Source: Leptospiraceae bacterium (GTDB taxonomy: Bacteria > Spirochaetota > Leptospiria > Leptospirales > Leptospiraceae). From it: DNA of 64,000 nucleotides. The notes under the pieces were generated by a model. The model saw only the letters and a program-made list of their open reading frames with translations. It was not told the DNA's origin and made no database searches. Positions 1-8,636 of the stretch are shown piece by piece (position 1 is the first letter of the stretch; every line of letters starts with the position of its first letter). The DNA is taken from NCBI GenBank assembly GCA_016708435.1, contig JADJFV010000007.1:214879-278878 (forward strand), read 5' to 3'. The position numbers and the translations under genes are program-made.

Positions 1-1
1 A

Positions 2-67
2 AAGACTATGAGACGAGCTGTTATCATAAGTAGGTTTTTGGACTCAATTGAATTTATGAGAGAATAA
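2..67 (+). CDS. Possible 3' end of a gene cut by the window edge
   Basis: A reading frame is open from the left edge and closes at a TAA at 65-67, giving about 21 residues with a basic/hydrophobic mix (contains RRAVIISRFLDSIEF). It could be the C-terminus of an upstream gene, but it is too short to identify and may be chance. The rest of 68-218 is AT-rich leader with no gene visible; it presumably holds the promoter of the next operon. Confidence 0.25.
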   Translation, partial: KTMRRAVIISRFLDSIEFMRE

Positions 68-218
68 ATTTCTGTCACTGACAAAAAATATTCTAAGATA
101 CTTCATCGGTAAAAATTGTAGATTCAAATAGAAGATATAAGCTAGTGAAATCCTTCTTTTTTTGCTCCAGAATTAAAAAATACTATATTTAATATGGCTT
201 TTATTAGATAAATATAAT

Positions 219-902
219 ATGAACAGGCAAAATAATCTTAAAATTATATTAACCACTGTAATCGTCCTCGTAATCTCTGCAATAACTGTATTTACAGTTG
301 TAAACTGGGCAGACATTGTTAAAAAATTCCAGAGTGCGGCTTCCAAAAATGATGGCTACGAAAAACACGAGCGAAATACAGTTCAGCCTTCCAATGTAGA
401 TACAAACGCAACAATTGTTGATTCATCAAAAGACAGTGCAAGCATTCCAGACGAAACCAAAATCTTACATCATCCAACAGAGTCGAATACGAAGAGTTTT
501 TCAAAATTCGATGAGCCGCTGAATCCTCAACCGAAAGAGGCTACTCCTATCGGATTAGATGATTTACCTCCTCAAAAAGAAAAAGAACCAATCAATTCAG
601 CAAAGTTTAAGGCTAACGAAAATTCTCCTCTCCTAGCGGATACCTCACTCGATGCAATCAGAAATCCTAAGCCTAAGAAATCGATCAAAACATACAGAAG
701 CAAAAGACATTTCCACGTGAAGAAACATCATAAAAGATATAGACATTCTCTTGCGAAAAGCCATAAAGCAAATGGACTAGAAAAAAGAGTCATCTTTCTG
801 GAAAAGAAATTTGGCGTAAAAAAACCGAATGGAAATAAGCAAGCTAGTCTCGCCAATAGAATCTACAGACTGGAGAAAATCATTACTCAAAAGAAAAAGT
901 AA
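219..902 (+). CDS. Hypothetical single-pass membrane protein, Lys-rich C-terminus
   Basis: The 227-residue protein has one N-terminal hydrophobic segment (about residues 8-28), so it is probably anchored in the inner membrane with the rest outside the cytoplasm. A low-complexity polar linker follows. Residues about 145-185 are rich in Lys, Arg and His. The last 40 residues contain two short heptad-like stretches (KRVIFLEKKFG and IYRLEKIIT) that could form a short coiled coil. I do not recognise a family. Its stop overlaps the start of the YggS gene (TAATG), so it is co-transcribed with yggS and proC. Function unknown. Confidence 0.7.
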   Translation: MNRQNNLKIILTTVIVLVISAITVFTVVNWADIVKKFQSAASKNDGYEKHERNTVQPSNVDTNATIVDSSKDSASIPDETKILHHPTESNTKSFSKFDEPLNPQPKEATPIGLDDLPPQKEKEPINSAKFKANENSPLLADTSLDAIRNPKPKKSIKTYRSKRHFHVKKHHKRYRHSLAKSHKANGLEKRVIFLEKKFGVKKPNGNKQASLANRIYRLEKIITQKKK

Positions 903-1573
903 TGTTGGTAAAGGAAAATTATCAAACCATTTTTGAGCAAATCAAAAAGCTCCGCCCTGAAAACACTCCAAAGCTAATTGCGGTTTCTAAGAAACAGCCG
1001 CAATTAAAAATAAAGGAAGCCCTAGAATCAGGGATTCGAGTATTTGGAGAAAACCAAATCAAAGAAGGAATCGAAAAATTCCAAAGTCAAATAATGAATT
1101 ATCCGGATCTAGAAATTCATCATATAGGTCCTGTGCAGACAGGAACTATCCGTAAACTATTAGGCTTATTCGCATTTACCCATGGTGTAGGCAGTGAAAA
1201 TGCACTAAATGAGCTAATAAAACAAGCCAATAGCCGTAAGGTTAAAATCAAATATTTTCTCCAAGTTAATCTTTCTTTAGAAGATACTAAGTCAGGATTT
1301 GAAAAAGAAACTCTACTTAGTATATTAAAAAATATTTCAAAGTATGATTCAGAATTTGCTGAATTTCATGGTTTAATGACAATGGGACCATCTAGCGGTG
1401 AACTAAAATTAACCAGACAAGTATTCAAAGAATTAAACCAAATCAGAAATGATTTTTCTCCAATAGCGAAATTATCAATGGGTATGTCAGGCGACTATTT
1501 AATAGCCGCTGAAGAAGGAAGTGATTATATACGAGTTGGCTCTGCCATTTTTGGCGAAAGGATAATACAATGA
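902..1573 (+). CDS. yggS: YggS/PROSC-family pyridoxal phosphate homeostasis protein
   Basis: The 223-residue length fits the PLPBP (YggS) family, single-domain TIM-barrel proteins that bind PLP without a known catalytic reaction and help keep vitamin B6 and amino/keto acid pools balanced. The PLP lysine lies in the AVSK motif (about residue 30). Also visible are FGENQIKE (about 50), HHIGPVQ (about 73), LSMGMSGDY (about 190) and RVGSAIFGER near the C-terminus. The ATG overlaps the upstream stop by one base, and the stop overlaps proC by four bases. The yggS-proC pairing is common in bacteria. Cytoplasmic. Confidence 0.92.
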   Translation: MLVKENYQTIFEQIKKLRPENTPKLIAVSKKQPQLKIKEALESGIRVFGENQIKEGIEKFQSQIMNYPDLEIHHIGPVQTGTIRKLLGLFAFTHGVGSENALNELIKQANSRKVKIKYFLQVNLSLEDTKSGFEKETLLSILKNISKYDSEFAEFHGLMTMGPSSGELKLTRQVFKELNQIRNDFSPIAKLSMGMSGDYLIAAEEGSDYIRVGSAIFGERIIQ

Positions 1574-2325
1574 AGAAAGTTGGAATCATCGGGTTGGGTA
1601 ATATGGGTTATCCAATCTATCAGGCGATTCAAAATGAATTTGCGGTTACTTGCTATGATCCGTATAGCAATAACAAAGGAATTCCGTTTGAGTCTGATTT
1701 TTCTAAGTTTGAAGAAAACTCCGAGATCATAATAGTCTGTGTAAAGCCGGATAAAGTTTCTGATGTTTTAAAACAATTAAAAGCACCTAAGAAAATTTTC
1801 TCCATTGCAGCCGGAATTAGCCTATCAAAGCTAAGAGAAAGCTCTCCAACGAATTCGAAAATTGTTCGGCTAATGCCTAATTTGCCCCTCCAAATAAAAG
1901 AAGGATGCATGGGCTTTGTCGGAGATGTAGAAGCCTACGAAGATGTTAAATCAATATTCGAAAAATTGGGTCTCTTGATTGAACTATCTAGTGAATCTGC
2001 CATAGATGCAGTTACAGGTCTATCAGGCTCAGGACCTGCCTTTGTATTTAGCTTTATCCAAGCCTTAGCTGAAGGTGGAGTTAAATCAGGACTTCCCTAT
2101 TCTGATGCACTTAGACTTAGCATTCAAACGGTAAAGGGAAGCGCAATGCTTTTGGAGGAAGAGTCAGGAACGCATCCGAGTGAACTTAGAAACAAGGTGA
2201 CTTCTGCTGGTGGCACTACTATTTTTGGATTAGACAAGCTTGAAGAGAATAATTTTCATTATGCGGTGATGAATGCAGTCTTTGCAGCTTTTAAGAGAGC
2301 AGAAGAGCTGAGAATTAGGAATTAG
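1570..2325 (+). CDS. proC: Pyrroline-5-carboxylate reductase
   Basis: This NAD(P)H-dependent enzyme catalyses the last step of proline synthesis, 1-pyrroline-5-carboxylate to proline. The Rossmann motif GLGNMG is at about residues 8-13. The C-terminal dimerisation/active-site region has SGSGPAFVF (about 155) and a TSAGGTT stretch (about 211-217). The 251-residue length is slightly short for the family (about 270). ATG starts within an ATGA overlap with yggS, so translation is probably coupled. The final residues (RIRN) and the TAG stop are encoded inside the first two units of the AATTAGG tandem array, so repeat expansion has set the present C-terminus. Confidence 0.93.
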   Translation: MKKVGIIGLGNMGYPIYQAIQNEFAVTCYDPYSNNKGIPFESDFSKFEENSEIIIVCVKPDKVSDVLKQLKAPKKIFSIAAGISLSKLRESSPTNSKIVRLMPNLPLQIKEGCMGFVGDVEAYEDVKSIFEKLGLLIELSSESAIDAVTGLSGSGPAFVFSFIQALAEGGVKSGLPYSDALRLSIQTVKGSAMLLEEESGTHPSELRNKVTSAGGTTIFGLDKLEENNFHYAVMNAVFAAFKRAEELRIRN

Positions 2326-2389
2326 GAATTAGGAATTAGGAATTAGGAATTAGGAATTAGGAATTAGGAATTAGGAATTAGGAATTAGG
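2313..2389. repeat. AATTAGG heptamer tandem array (11 units)
   Basis: Eleven uninterrupted copies of the 7-base unit AATTAGG run from 2313 to 2389 with no mismatch. The first two units encode the end of ProC and its stop codon. The array ends 11 bases from the mature 3' end of the initiator tRNA gene. Perfect arrays of this kind are prone to slippage, so copy number probably differs between strains. Confidence 0.95.
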
Positions 2390-2400
2390 AAGAAAAGAAA

Positions 2401-2473
2401 TGGCGCGGACAGGATTCGAACCTGTGACCTTTGGGTTATGAGCCCAACGAGCTGCCAGCTGCTCCACCGCGCG
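2401..2473 (-). tRNA. Initiator tRNA-fMet (anticodon CAT)
   Basis: The minus strand folds into a complete 73-nt tRNA with loop CTCATAA (anticodon CAT). Initiator hallmarks are visible: no Watson-Crick pair at 1:72 (C1 and C72), three consecutive G:C pairs at the base of the anticodon stem (GGG/CCC), and a purine11:pyrimidine24 pair (A11:U24) in GAGCAGCTGGCAGCTC. The T arm is ACAGG-TTCGAAT-CCTGT. The 3' CCA is not encoded; A73 is followed by TTT. Confidence 0.95.
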
Positions 2474-2484
2474 ATGTATATGTC

Positions 2485-2512
2485 ACCTTATAAAACTTAA
2501 GTTTTATGTCAA
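2485..2512 (-). promoter_or_regulatory. Candidate promoter of the initiator tRNA
   Basis: On the minus strand a perfect TTGACA (2507-2512) is followed after 16 bases by TAAGGT (2485-2490), a weak -10, just upstream of the tRNA 5' end at 2473. The spacer is nearly all of an 18-bp perfect palindrome (2490-2507, ATAAAACTTAAGTTTTAT). The -35 match is strong and the -10 weak, so the assignment is tentative. The rest of 2513-2628 shows only AT-rich leader. Confidence 0.45.
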
Positions 2513-2628
2513 ACAGTAATATAAGTTTTTGTAGAAATTTTTATTTTTTTGTTTTATTATAAATATGTTCTTGTAGTTTAAGCAAGAGCAGTTAGACTTT
2601 GTGCAAAATTAGAAAGAGGTGAATAAAA

Positions 2629-3699
2629 TTGAGTAAGAAAAAAGAAGATTCAGGTTCATTCGAACAACTCGAACATTATGAAAAGAAAATCTATGACCAA
2701 AAGCAATTATTAGAAATCAGTAAAGCCCTAAATTCGACGTTAGATTATAATTATTTAATAGATGCAATCTTGAATATTTGTTTGGCTCAATTGCAAACTT
2801 TGAACGCAGCCATATACTTAGCACCCGATGTAGATGCAGATCATTTCACTTTGGATTCTAGTCACAAAGGTTTTGATATTTCAGATAAAGACATGAAGAT
2901 GAAAATCATGATCGACTCTCCTCTAGTTCAAAATTTTGAAGAGAAACCGAAAGCAATGACTATACGTCAATTGTCAGATATAGGTTTATCTGAAGATGAA
3001 AATCTAAAATATTTTAAACTCCTCGGCGCAGAAATGATCATTCCATTGAATGCAAAAGGAAAAGTGAACGGCTTACTTGTGTTAGGCGAGAAGATGACTC
3101 TGAGCGATTTTTTAGAGAGCGAAAAAGATTTCCTTACTATTCTAGCAAGCTTAGCAGGAGTCGCAGTTGAAAATTCAAGGTTATATGAATTATCCACTGT
3201 AGATATGATGACTCAATTAAAAATTCATCACTACTTCCAATCCAAACTTAGAGAAGAAATGGACAGATGTCGTAAGAAAGGAACAAAGCTAGCTCTTCTT
3301 TTTACAGACATTGATAAATTCAAAGTATTCAATGATACTCATGGACATCAAGCAGGTGATGTTGTATTAATTGAAGTTGCTAAGAAGCTAATCATTTCAG
3401 CGCGTAAGAACGATATACCGGCACGTTACGGTGGCGAGGAATTTTGTGTTATAATGCCAGGGGCTGATTTACAAGAAGGATTCGAAATGGGTGAGAAAAT
3501 TCGTAAAGCAGTTGAAGCTCAACTCGTAGAGAATCCAAATGGTGGAGATCCTTTACGCGTTACAATCAGTGTAGGGGTTACTGAGTTTTATCCGACAGAC
3601 AAAAATAATAAAGAGTTGATCGAACGAGCAGATAAAGCTCTTTACCAGGCAAAGCATGGTGGTAGAAATCAAACCGTTTGCTATAAAGTTCCAACCTAG
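2629..3699 (+). CDS. GAF-GGDEF diguanylate cyclase
   Basis: This cytoplasmic 356-residue protein makes cyclic di-GMP from two GTP. An N-terminal GAF-like sensor (about residues 20-185) is followed by a GGDEF domain (about 195-352). The active-site loop reads RYGGEEF (GGEEF at 268-272, a functional variant). The allosteric product-binding I-site RxxD is present as RKND at 259-262, five residues upstream, so product inhibition is likely. The start is TTG, chosen because of a strong Shine-Dalgarno AGAAAGAGGTG at 2611-2621. The GAF ligand cannot be told from sequence. It stands as a single gene. Confidence 0.9.
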   Translation: MSKKKEDSGSFEQLEHYEKKIYDQKQLLEISKALNSTLDYNYLIDAILNICLAQLQTLNAAIYLAPDVDADHFTLDSSHKGFDISDKDMKMKIMIDSPLVQNFEEKPKAMTIRQLSDIGLSEDENLKYFKLLGAEMIIPLNAKGKVNGLLVLGEKMTLSDFLESEKDFLTILASLAGVAVENSRLYELSTVDMMTQLKIHHYFQSKLREEMDRCRKKGTKLALLFTDIDKFKVFNDTHGHQAGDVVLIEVAKKLIISARKNDIPARYGGEEFCVIMPGADLQEGFEMGEKIRKAVEAQLVENPNGGDPLRVTISVGVTEFYPTDKNNKELIERADKALYQAKHGGRNQTVCYKVPT

Positions 3700-3722
3700 A
3701 AATTGCTTCAGACAATATTAAA

Positions 3723-3750
3723 TAGAGACAGGTCTGAGACCTGTCTCTAC
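3723..3750 (-). repeat. GTAG-type palindromic repeat (REP-like)
   Basis: A 27-nt palindrome (13-bp arms, one-base centre) at 3723-3749 flanked by C3750 reads, on the minus strand, GTAG followed by a hairpin with core AGACAGGTCT. The GTAG at the hairpin foot is the same layout as the REPs around the RAYT gene at 45.7 kb, although the core differs. It sits directly in front of the start of the next gene. Confidence 0.75.
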
Positions 3751-4674
3751 GTGTATAAAGGAACACAAAAACCTAAGACGGCTAAAATATATTTATTTTT
3801 CCTACTACTCCTACTCTTTTGTAAAACTACAAATTCAGCCTTCATACAAGAGTCTAATCTTGAACATCACAATTTAGAAATTAAGCTTTCCGATTTACAA
3901 CCAAGAATTAAACTACTAGCAAATCATCGAAAACAACCAGACCTAAAATCGCTGAGTTTCATTTTAGATACAGGCTCAAATATTTCACTGATTCGGAAAA
4001 ATATTTTCCTGCCCGAAAGTAACGGGGAAACAAAATCCTTTCGATTAAAATCCCTTTCGGGAGAAATGGAAGAAGAATCTACAGAAATGAAATTAAATCT
4101 GTTCGATGAAAAAAGAAATCTAATATCAGAAAATTTCATTTTCCAATCTTTTAATTTCAATTCTAAGTTTACCTTTGATGGAATACTTGGTAATGATGCG
4201 TTAGCAAAATTTGATTTATTCATAGAGCTTCCAGATAGTGTTTTTCTTATTAAACCTTCTTTTAAAAAAAATCTAAAAGAGTTTAAAAGAATTCCTTTTG
4301 TTTTGTCTGAAGGGCATATAATTCTGGAAGTAATGATTGGAAAATTTCCCTGTAAACTCCTTTTAGATACAGGCGCTGGAATTTCCTACCTAAATCAAAA
4401 GAAAGCTGTTGAGTTAAATTTAAAAATTGGAGGAAAGGCGAGCTTTATGGACTTGAGAGGAGAACTCCAAGAAACCATTTATCATCTAGGAGAAAATCTT
4501 TGTGTAGCTGAAAACCTATGCCAAAAAAAGATAGAATTATTGTCAGGAATTTCCATTGAAGATTTTCTTTCAACCAATGGAAAATTGGATGGGATTCTTG
4601 GTCTAAACTGGATAGAGAATTATTCCATTTTAGTTGATTACCAAAATTTGAATTTGTATATTAAACAGAGATAA
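3751..4674 (+). CDS. Retropepsin-like aspartic protease, membrane- or lipid-anchored
   Basis: Two copies of a retropepsin-like (clan AA) half-domain are visible. Each carries an Asp-Thr-Gly triad: FILDTGSN in the first half (about residue 70) and LLLDTGAG in the second (about residue 207). The N-terminus has a hydrophobic segment LFFLLLLLFC that could be a lipoprotein signal. No ATG lies near the N-terminus. I chose GTG at 3751, right after a palindromic repeat, but no good ribosome site is visible; the frame itself is open further upstream through the repeat. The substrate is unknown. It is followed within 4 bases by mnmA. Confidence 0.7.
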   Translation: MYKGTQKPKTAKIYLFFLLLLLFCKTTNSAFIQESNLEHHNLEIKLSDLQPRIKLLANHRKQPDLKSLSFILDTGSNISLIRKNIFLPESNGETKSFRLKSLSGEMEEESTEMKLNLFDEKRNLISENFIFQSFNFNSKFTFDGILGNDALAKFDLFIELPDSVFLIKPSFKKNLKEFKRIPFVLSEGHIILEVMIGKFPCKLLLDTGAGISYLNQKKAVELNLKIGGKASFMDLRGELQETIYHLGENLCVAENLCQKKIELLSGISIEDFLSTNGKLDGILGLNWIENYSILVDYQNLNLYIKQR

Positions 4675-4678
4675 CACA

Positions 4679-5815
4679 ATGAAAAAAGAAAAAATCATAG
4701 TCGCAATGAGTGGTGGAGTTGACAGCGCAGTAACCGCCGGCTTACTATTAGAGCAAGGCTATGATGTCATTGGTGTAAATATCAAGACATGGGAATACGA
4801 AGCACCAAATTGCGACACTACTAAAAAATCCTGCTGTTCTCCAGAAGACATTCGAGACGCGAGAGATGTGGGGTTAAGCTTTAACATCCCCTTCTACGTC
4901 GTAAAAATGGAAAAGATCTTTGGAGACAAAGTGATAGATCGATTCATCAGTGACTATCAAAACGGAATGACTCCCAATCCTTGTGTCGAATGCAATACCT
5001 TTGTTAAATTTGGAGCACTCTTCGAAAAAGCAAAAGCATTGGGTATCGATAAAATTGCTACCGGTCATTATGCCAAAATTCATCAAACGGATGACGGGCA
5101 TTATGCGATAGCAAACGGGGTAGATACCAAAAAAAATCAAGCCTATTATCTATATGGTCTCTCTCAGGAAAATTTAAAGAATACAGTCTTCCCTCTTGGT
5201 GATATGGAAAAATCAGAGGTAAGAGAACATGCCAGACGATTTGGATTGTCTATAGCAGAAAAAGCAGAATCTCAGGAAATTTGTTTTATTCCAGAAAATG
5301 ATTATCGCAGCTTTTTAAAAAAGAAAAATATAAACTTCACACCCGGCTTTTTTAAATTGGCAAATGGTGTGATTGTAGGAAAGCATAGCGGCAAAGAAGG
5401 ATTTACCATTGGACAAAGAAAAGGTCTCGGTGTGTCCTGGAAGACTCCTCTTTATGTAGTCTCTATCGAAGATGATGGAACCGTTATACTCGGAGAAGAA
5501 GAAGAAACAACCTGCGAAGAATTTACAGTCATTGATCTAAACTACCAGGGAATGTCTCCCTTACAGGAAGGAGAAAGCCTTGAATGTAAAGTGCAAATCA
5601 GGTATCGCCATAAGCCAGTCCACTGTGAGATTACAAACACAAATGGAAAAATTCTAGTACGACCAAAAGAATTACTCCAGAGTGTAACTCCAGGACAATC
5701 TTCCATCTTCTATCCGGTTAATGGAGATTATCTGCTTCTCGGCGGAATCATAGAAAAAGGAAGCATTAAACTTAGAACAAATAAACTTCTTGCCACAGAG
5801 GCACGGAGTCACTGA
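4679..5815 (+). CDS. mnmA: tRNA 2-thiouridylase MnmA
   Basis: MnmA thiolates U34 at the wobble position of tRNAs for Lys, Glu and Gln using ATP and a relayed persulfide sulfur. The PP-loop motif SGGVDSAV is at about residues 10-17. The catalytic cysteines are in NPCVECN (about 99-105) and SQEICFI (about 198-204). The 378-residue length is at the long end of the family. The last residues (ATEARSH) and the TGA are encoded in a dispersed inverted-repeat element beginning at 5794, so the original end has been replaced by repeat sequence. Confidence 0.95.
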   Translation: MKKEKIIVAMSGGVDSAVTAGLLLEQGYDVIGVNIKTWEYEAPNCDTTKKSCCSPEDIRDARDVGLSFNIPFYVVKMEKIFGDKVIDRFISDYQNGMTPNPCVECNTFVKFGALFEKAKALGIDKIATGHYAKIHQTDDGHYAIANGVDTKKNQAYYLYGLSQENLKNTVFPLGDMEKSEVREHARRFGLSIAEKAESQEICFIPENDYRSFLKKKNINFTPGFFKLANGVIVGKHSGKEGFTIGQRKGLGVSWKTPLYVVSIEDDGTVILGEEEETTCEEFTVIDLNYQGMSPLQEGESLECKVQIRYRHKPVHCEITNTNGKILVRPKELLQSVTPGQSSIFYPVNGDYLLLGGIIEKGSIKLRTNKLLATEARSH

Positions 5816-5952
5816 GGTTTGCTGAATGTTAATATTTTTATGATTTAAGATTCTCAGGCTTTTCAAATTCTTTAAAATTTCCATAGGTTAAAAATAGAAG
5901 AAAGTAAATCTAATTTTAAAAAAAATAAAAATACATACTCTGCGCCTCTGTG
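5794..5952. repeat. MITE-like element with 15-bp inverted ends
   Basis: CACAGAGGCACGGAG (5794-5808) is matched in inverted orientation by CTCTGCGCCTCTGTG (5938-5952), 13 of 15 bases. The roughly 160-bp AT-rich interval has no gene. The left end forms the tail of mnmA. The right end joins a GC-rich stretch (5953-5990) unlike the neighbouring sequence, ahead of the next gene. The size and ends suggest a small non-autonomous element. Confidence 0.6.
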
Positions 5953-6015
5953 CCGGCGCCTGTGCTGAGCAGGGTCGAAGCATGGCAAAATTTAGGCGTA
6001 GTTACAGAGAGTCAA

Positions 6016-8259
6016 ATGAGCAAAATTAAAGGCAAAACAATATTAATCGTAGGTGGTGGACTTTTACAAGTTCCACTGATTGAAACTGCAAAGGCAATGA
6101 AATTAAAAGTAGTAGTTGCTGATATGAATCCAGAATCAGTTGGATTTAAAATCGCAGATGAAAAAATTATCATGAGCACAAAAGACATTGAGGGTATGGT
6201 AAGAGAAGCAAAACGATTCTCTGAAAAAGAACCAGTCCATGCAGTGATCACAGCGGGAACAGATGCAAGTATGACAGTAGCCGCAGTAGCCAATGCACTG
6301 GGTCTTCCTGGAATACGTTATGTGGACGCGGAGGCAGCATCAAACAAAGTTAAAATGCGCAAAAGACTAAAAGAGCATAACGTTCCAATTCCTGAATTTG
6401 CACCTGTATGGACTATTCAAGATGCAAGGGATGCACTGGATACTCTTAAGTTTCCGCTCGTTATAAAACCTTCTGACAATATGGGAGCTCGCGGAGTAAT
6501 CAAAGTAAACAACCGCGAAGAATTACACGCAGCATTTAAACATGCAAAAAAATATTCTCCAACCGGGGAAGTAATCCTAGAAGAGTTTATGCCAGGACCT
6601 GAAGTATCAGTCGATGCACTTACCTGGAATGGAAATGTTCGCATGACAGGAATTGCAGATAGAATCATAGAGAGAGAACCTTTTTTCATTGAAGTCGGGC
6701 ACAATATGCCTTCTAAGTTTTCCAAAGAAGTATTAGATGAAATAGAAGATGTGATGAAACGTGGCATGCGGGCACTCGGTATTACCCTCGGAGCAGGAAA
6801 GGGAGATATAAAAGTTACTCCGAATGGTGTGAAGGTTGGAGAAATTGCAGCAAGACTTTCCGGTGGATTTATGTCTGCCTATACCTACCCTCTTTCTACA
6901 GGAGTCAATCTTTATCGTGGGGCAATTTTAATTGCATTCGGAGAAGAGCCCGATGATCTAGAGCCAAAATTAAATCTAGTCTGTATAGAAAGATCTCTAA
7001 TTGCCGCACCAGGAAAAATCGTATCCATTTCAGGAATCGAAGAAGCAAAGGAAATCGATGGGGTAAATGAAATTTTCCTCCAATCCAAAGTAGGAGATAT
7101 AATTACTGACCCAACAAATAATATTGAAAAGTCAGGGCATATTATTATCACAGCGGAAACTTTGGAGAAGGCAGAAAAAATTTTTGAAGATGCTAAGCAA
7201 GTAATACATTTTGAGACTGACAGCTATTATTCGCTAACAGAAAAAAGCATTAATCAGACAGCTAGAAATAAATTTGGTAAAGATATCTGCTGGGTTTGTA
7301 AAGTATGTGATGGGACAGACTGTGCATCCGGCGTTCCTGGAATGGGTGGAGTTGGTAAAATGGAAACATTTAAAGACAACTCAATCGCACTCGGAGAATA
7401 TAAAATCCTTCCCCGTTACATTAGAGAAAGCGTGAATCCAAATACCAATTGGTCTTTATTCGGGAAACAATTTCAAACACCTATGATGGCGGCTCCCATG
7501 ACCGGTGCTACGACTAATATGAATAATGCGATGGAAGAATACCAGTATTCTCTGGCTGTTCTAAAAGGCTGTCTCGAATCGGGAAGTATTGCCTGGCTGG
7601 GAGACGGTGCAACTCCAGATAAATATATAATGATGCTCGATGCGATTAAAAAAGTAGATGGTCATGGGATACTCATCTGTAAACCGCGAGCTGATGAAAA
7701 ATTATTGCAGGAACGATTTGAAGAAGCTGAAAGACAAAATATCTTTTCGCTCGGTATGGACATTGACGCATTTAATTTTAAAACTATGATTTTAAAAAAC
7801 CAACAAGCTCCGAGTCGTGGTCTAAAGGAACTTTCTCGCATTCGTAGTTTTACAAAACTTCCTTTTATCATAAAAGGAATCATGACTCCTGAAGATGCAA
7901 TTCTTGCAATCGATGCAGGAGCCGATGCCATCGTAGTATCCAATCACGGAGGACGGGTGTTAGACGATATGCCTGGCACTGCGAGAGTATTGGAAAGCAT
8001 AGCAAACGCAGTTAAAAATAAAATTCCTGTTTTAGTGGATGGTGGAATTAGAAGTGGTATGGATATTTTTAAAATGTTGGCTCTAGGAGCAAACGCAGTG
8101 TTAGTTGGAAGACCAATAGCGATTGCGGCTGTCGGCGGAGATTCTGCCGGAGTAAAATATTTACTTAACCAATACAATGCTGAATTAAAAAATACGATGA
8201 ATATAACAGGGGCAGATACTCTAGAGAATATTGTGAAGTCTATGCTTCTAAAAAAATAA
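6016..8259 (+). CDS. Fusion of an ATP-grasp ligase and an FMN-dependent alpha-hydroxy-acid dehydrogenase
   Basis: The 747-residue protein (from ATG 6016) joins two enzymes. Residues about 1-410 are an ATP-grasp ligase: an N-terminal Rossmann-like LIVGGG segment, ATP-binding FPLVIKPSDNMGARGV (about 150), and GDIKVTPNGVKVGEIAARLSG (about 260-285). Residues about 420-747 are a TIM-barrel FMN oxidoreductase of the lactate/glycolate oxidase type, with PMMAAPMTGA, VSNHGGRVLDD (substrate-binding Arg, catalytic His) and LVDGGIRSG. A Cys-rich linker (ICWVCKVCDGTDCASG, about 415-430) joins them. The frame is open back to GTG 5950, but that part derives from repeat DNA, so I start at 6016. The substrates are unknown. 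A ligase coupled to 2-hydroxy acid oxidation is inference. Confidence 0.8.
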   Translation: MSKIKGKTILIVGGGLLQVPLIETAKAMKLKVVVADMNPESVGFKIADEKIIMSTKDIEGMVREAKRFSEKEPVHAVITAGTDASMTVAAVANALGLPGIRYVDAEAASNKVKMRKRLKEHNVPIPEFAPVWTIQDARDALDTLKFPLVIKPSDNMGARGVIKVNNREELHAAFKHAKKYSPTGEVILEEFMPGPEVSVDALTWNGNVRMTGIADRIIEREPFFIEVGHNMPSKFSKEVLDEIEDVMKRGMRALGITLGAGKGDIKVTPNGVKVGEIAARLSGGFMSAYTYPLSTGVNLYRGAILIAFGEEPDDLEPKLNLVCIERSLIAAPGKIVSISGIEEAKEIDGVNEIFLQSKVGDIITDPTNNIEKSGHIIITAETLEKAEKIFEDAKQVIHFETDSYYSLTEKSINQTARNKFGKDICWVCKVCDGTDCASGVPGMGGVGKMETFKDNSIALGEYKILPRYIRESVNPNTNWSLFGKQFQTPMMAAPMTGATTNMNNAMEEYQYSLAVLKGCLESGSIAWLGDGATPDKYIMMLDAIKKVDGHGILICKPRADEKLLQERFEEAERQNIFSLGMDIDAFNFKTMILKNQQAPSRGLKELSRIRSFTKLPFIIKGIMTPEDAILAIDAGADAIVVSNHGGRVLDDMPGTARVLESIANAVKNKIPVLVDGGIRSGMDIFKMLALGANAVLVGRPIAIAAVGGDSAGVKYLLNQYNAELKNTMNITGADTLENIVKSMLLKK

Positions 8260-8346
8260 TTAATAAAGGGAGTCTCAATTTTATCTTGACTAAAAGCGTA
8301 AGCTTAAACTGAATGGAATAAAATTTCGGAATGAGGTAAAATTTCC

Positions 8347-8619
8347 ATGGAAAAAGAGATAAAAGACGCATTAAATTTTGTAATCGGGGCTGCTACAACA
8401 GTTAAATCCGAAACAGAAAAACTGATTGCTGGTCTAGATACAGACTTTAAAAAATTAGCTGATAAAGGTGCTGCTGATAACAGTGAAACAGCTATGAACG
8501 TCAGAAAATATACAGACGAAGCTTTCAAAGAAGTTGAGAAAGTATTGAATGATGCAAAAGCAAAATTCGAAGAAGCAAAAACTCAAATCAAAAATTTAGT
8601 TCCAGAACAAAAAGCTTAA
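8347..8619 (+). CDS. Small phasin-like helical protein
   Basis: The 90-residue acidic protein is predicted to be almost entirely amphipathic helix with regular Lys/Glu spacing (VEKVLNDAKAKFEEAKTQI) and no signal or membrane segment. Such proteins resemble phasin or poly-alanine-type granule-associated helices, but no motif proves this. A Shine-Dalgarno GAGGT precedes the ATG. It is a single gene followed by a strong hairpin terminator. Function unknown. Confidence 0.75.
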   Translation: MEKEIKDALNFVIGAATTVKSETEKLIAGLDTDFKKLADKGAADNSETAMNVRKYTDEAFKEVEKVLNDAKAKFEEAKTQIKNLVPEQKA

Positions 8620-8636
8620 TCATTATAGCGAAACAA

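Noticed and set aside
5950..6015. N-terminal extension of the ATP-grasp/FMN protein from GTG 5950
   Set aside because: The 22 codons lie in repeat-derived GC-rich DNA and match no ATP-grasp N-terminus; ATG 6016 gives a normal domain start.
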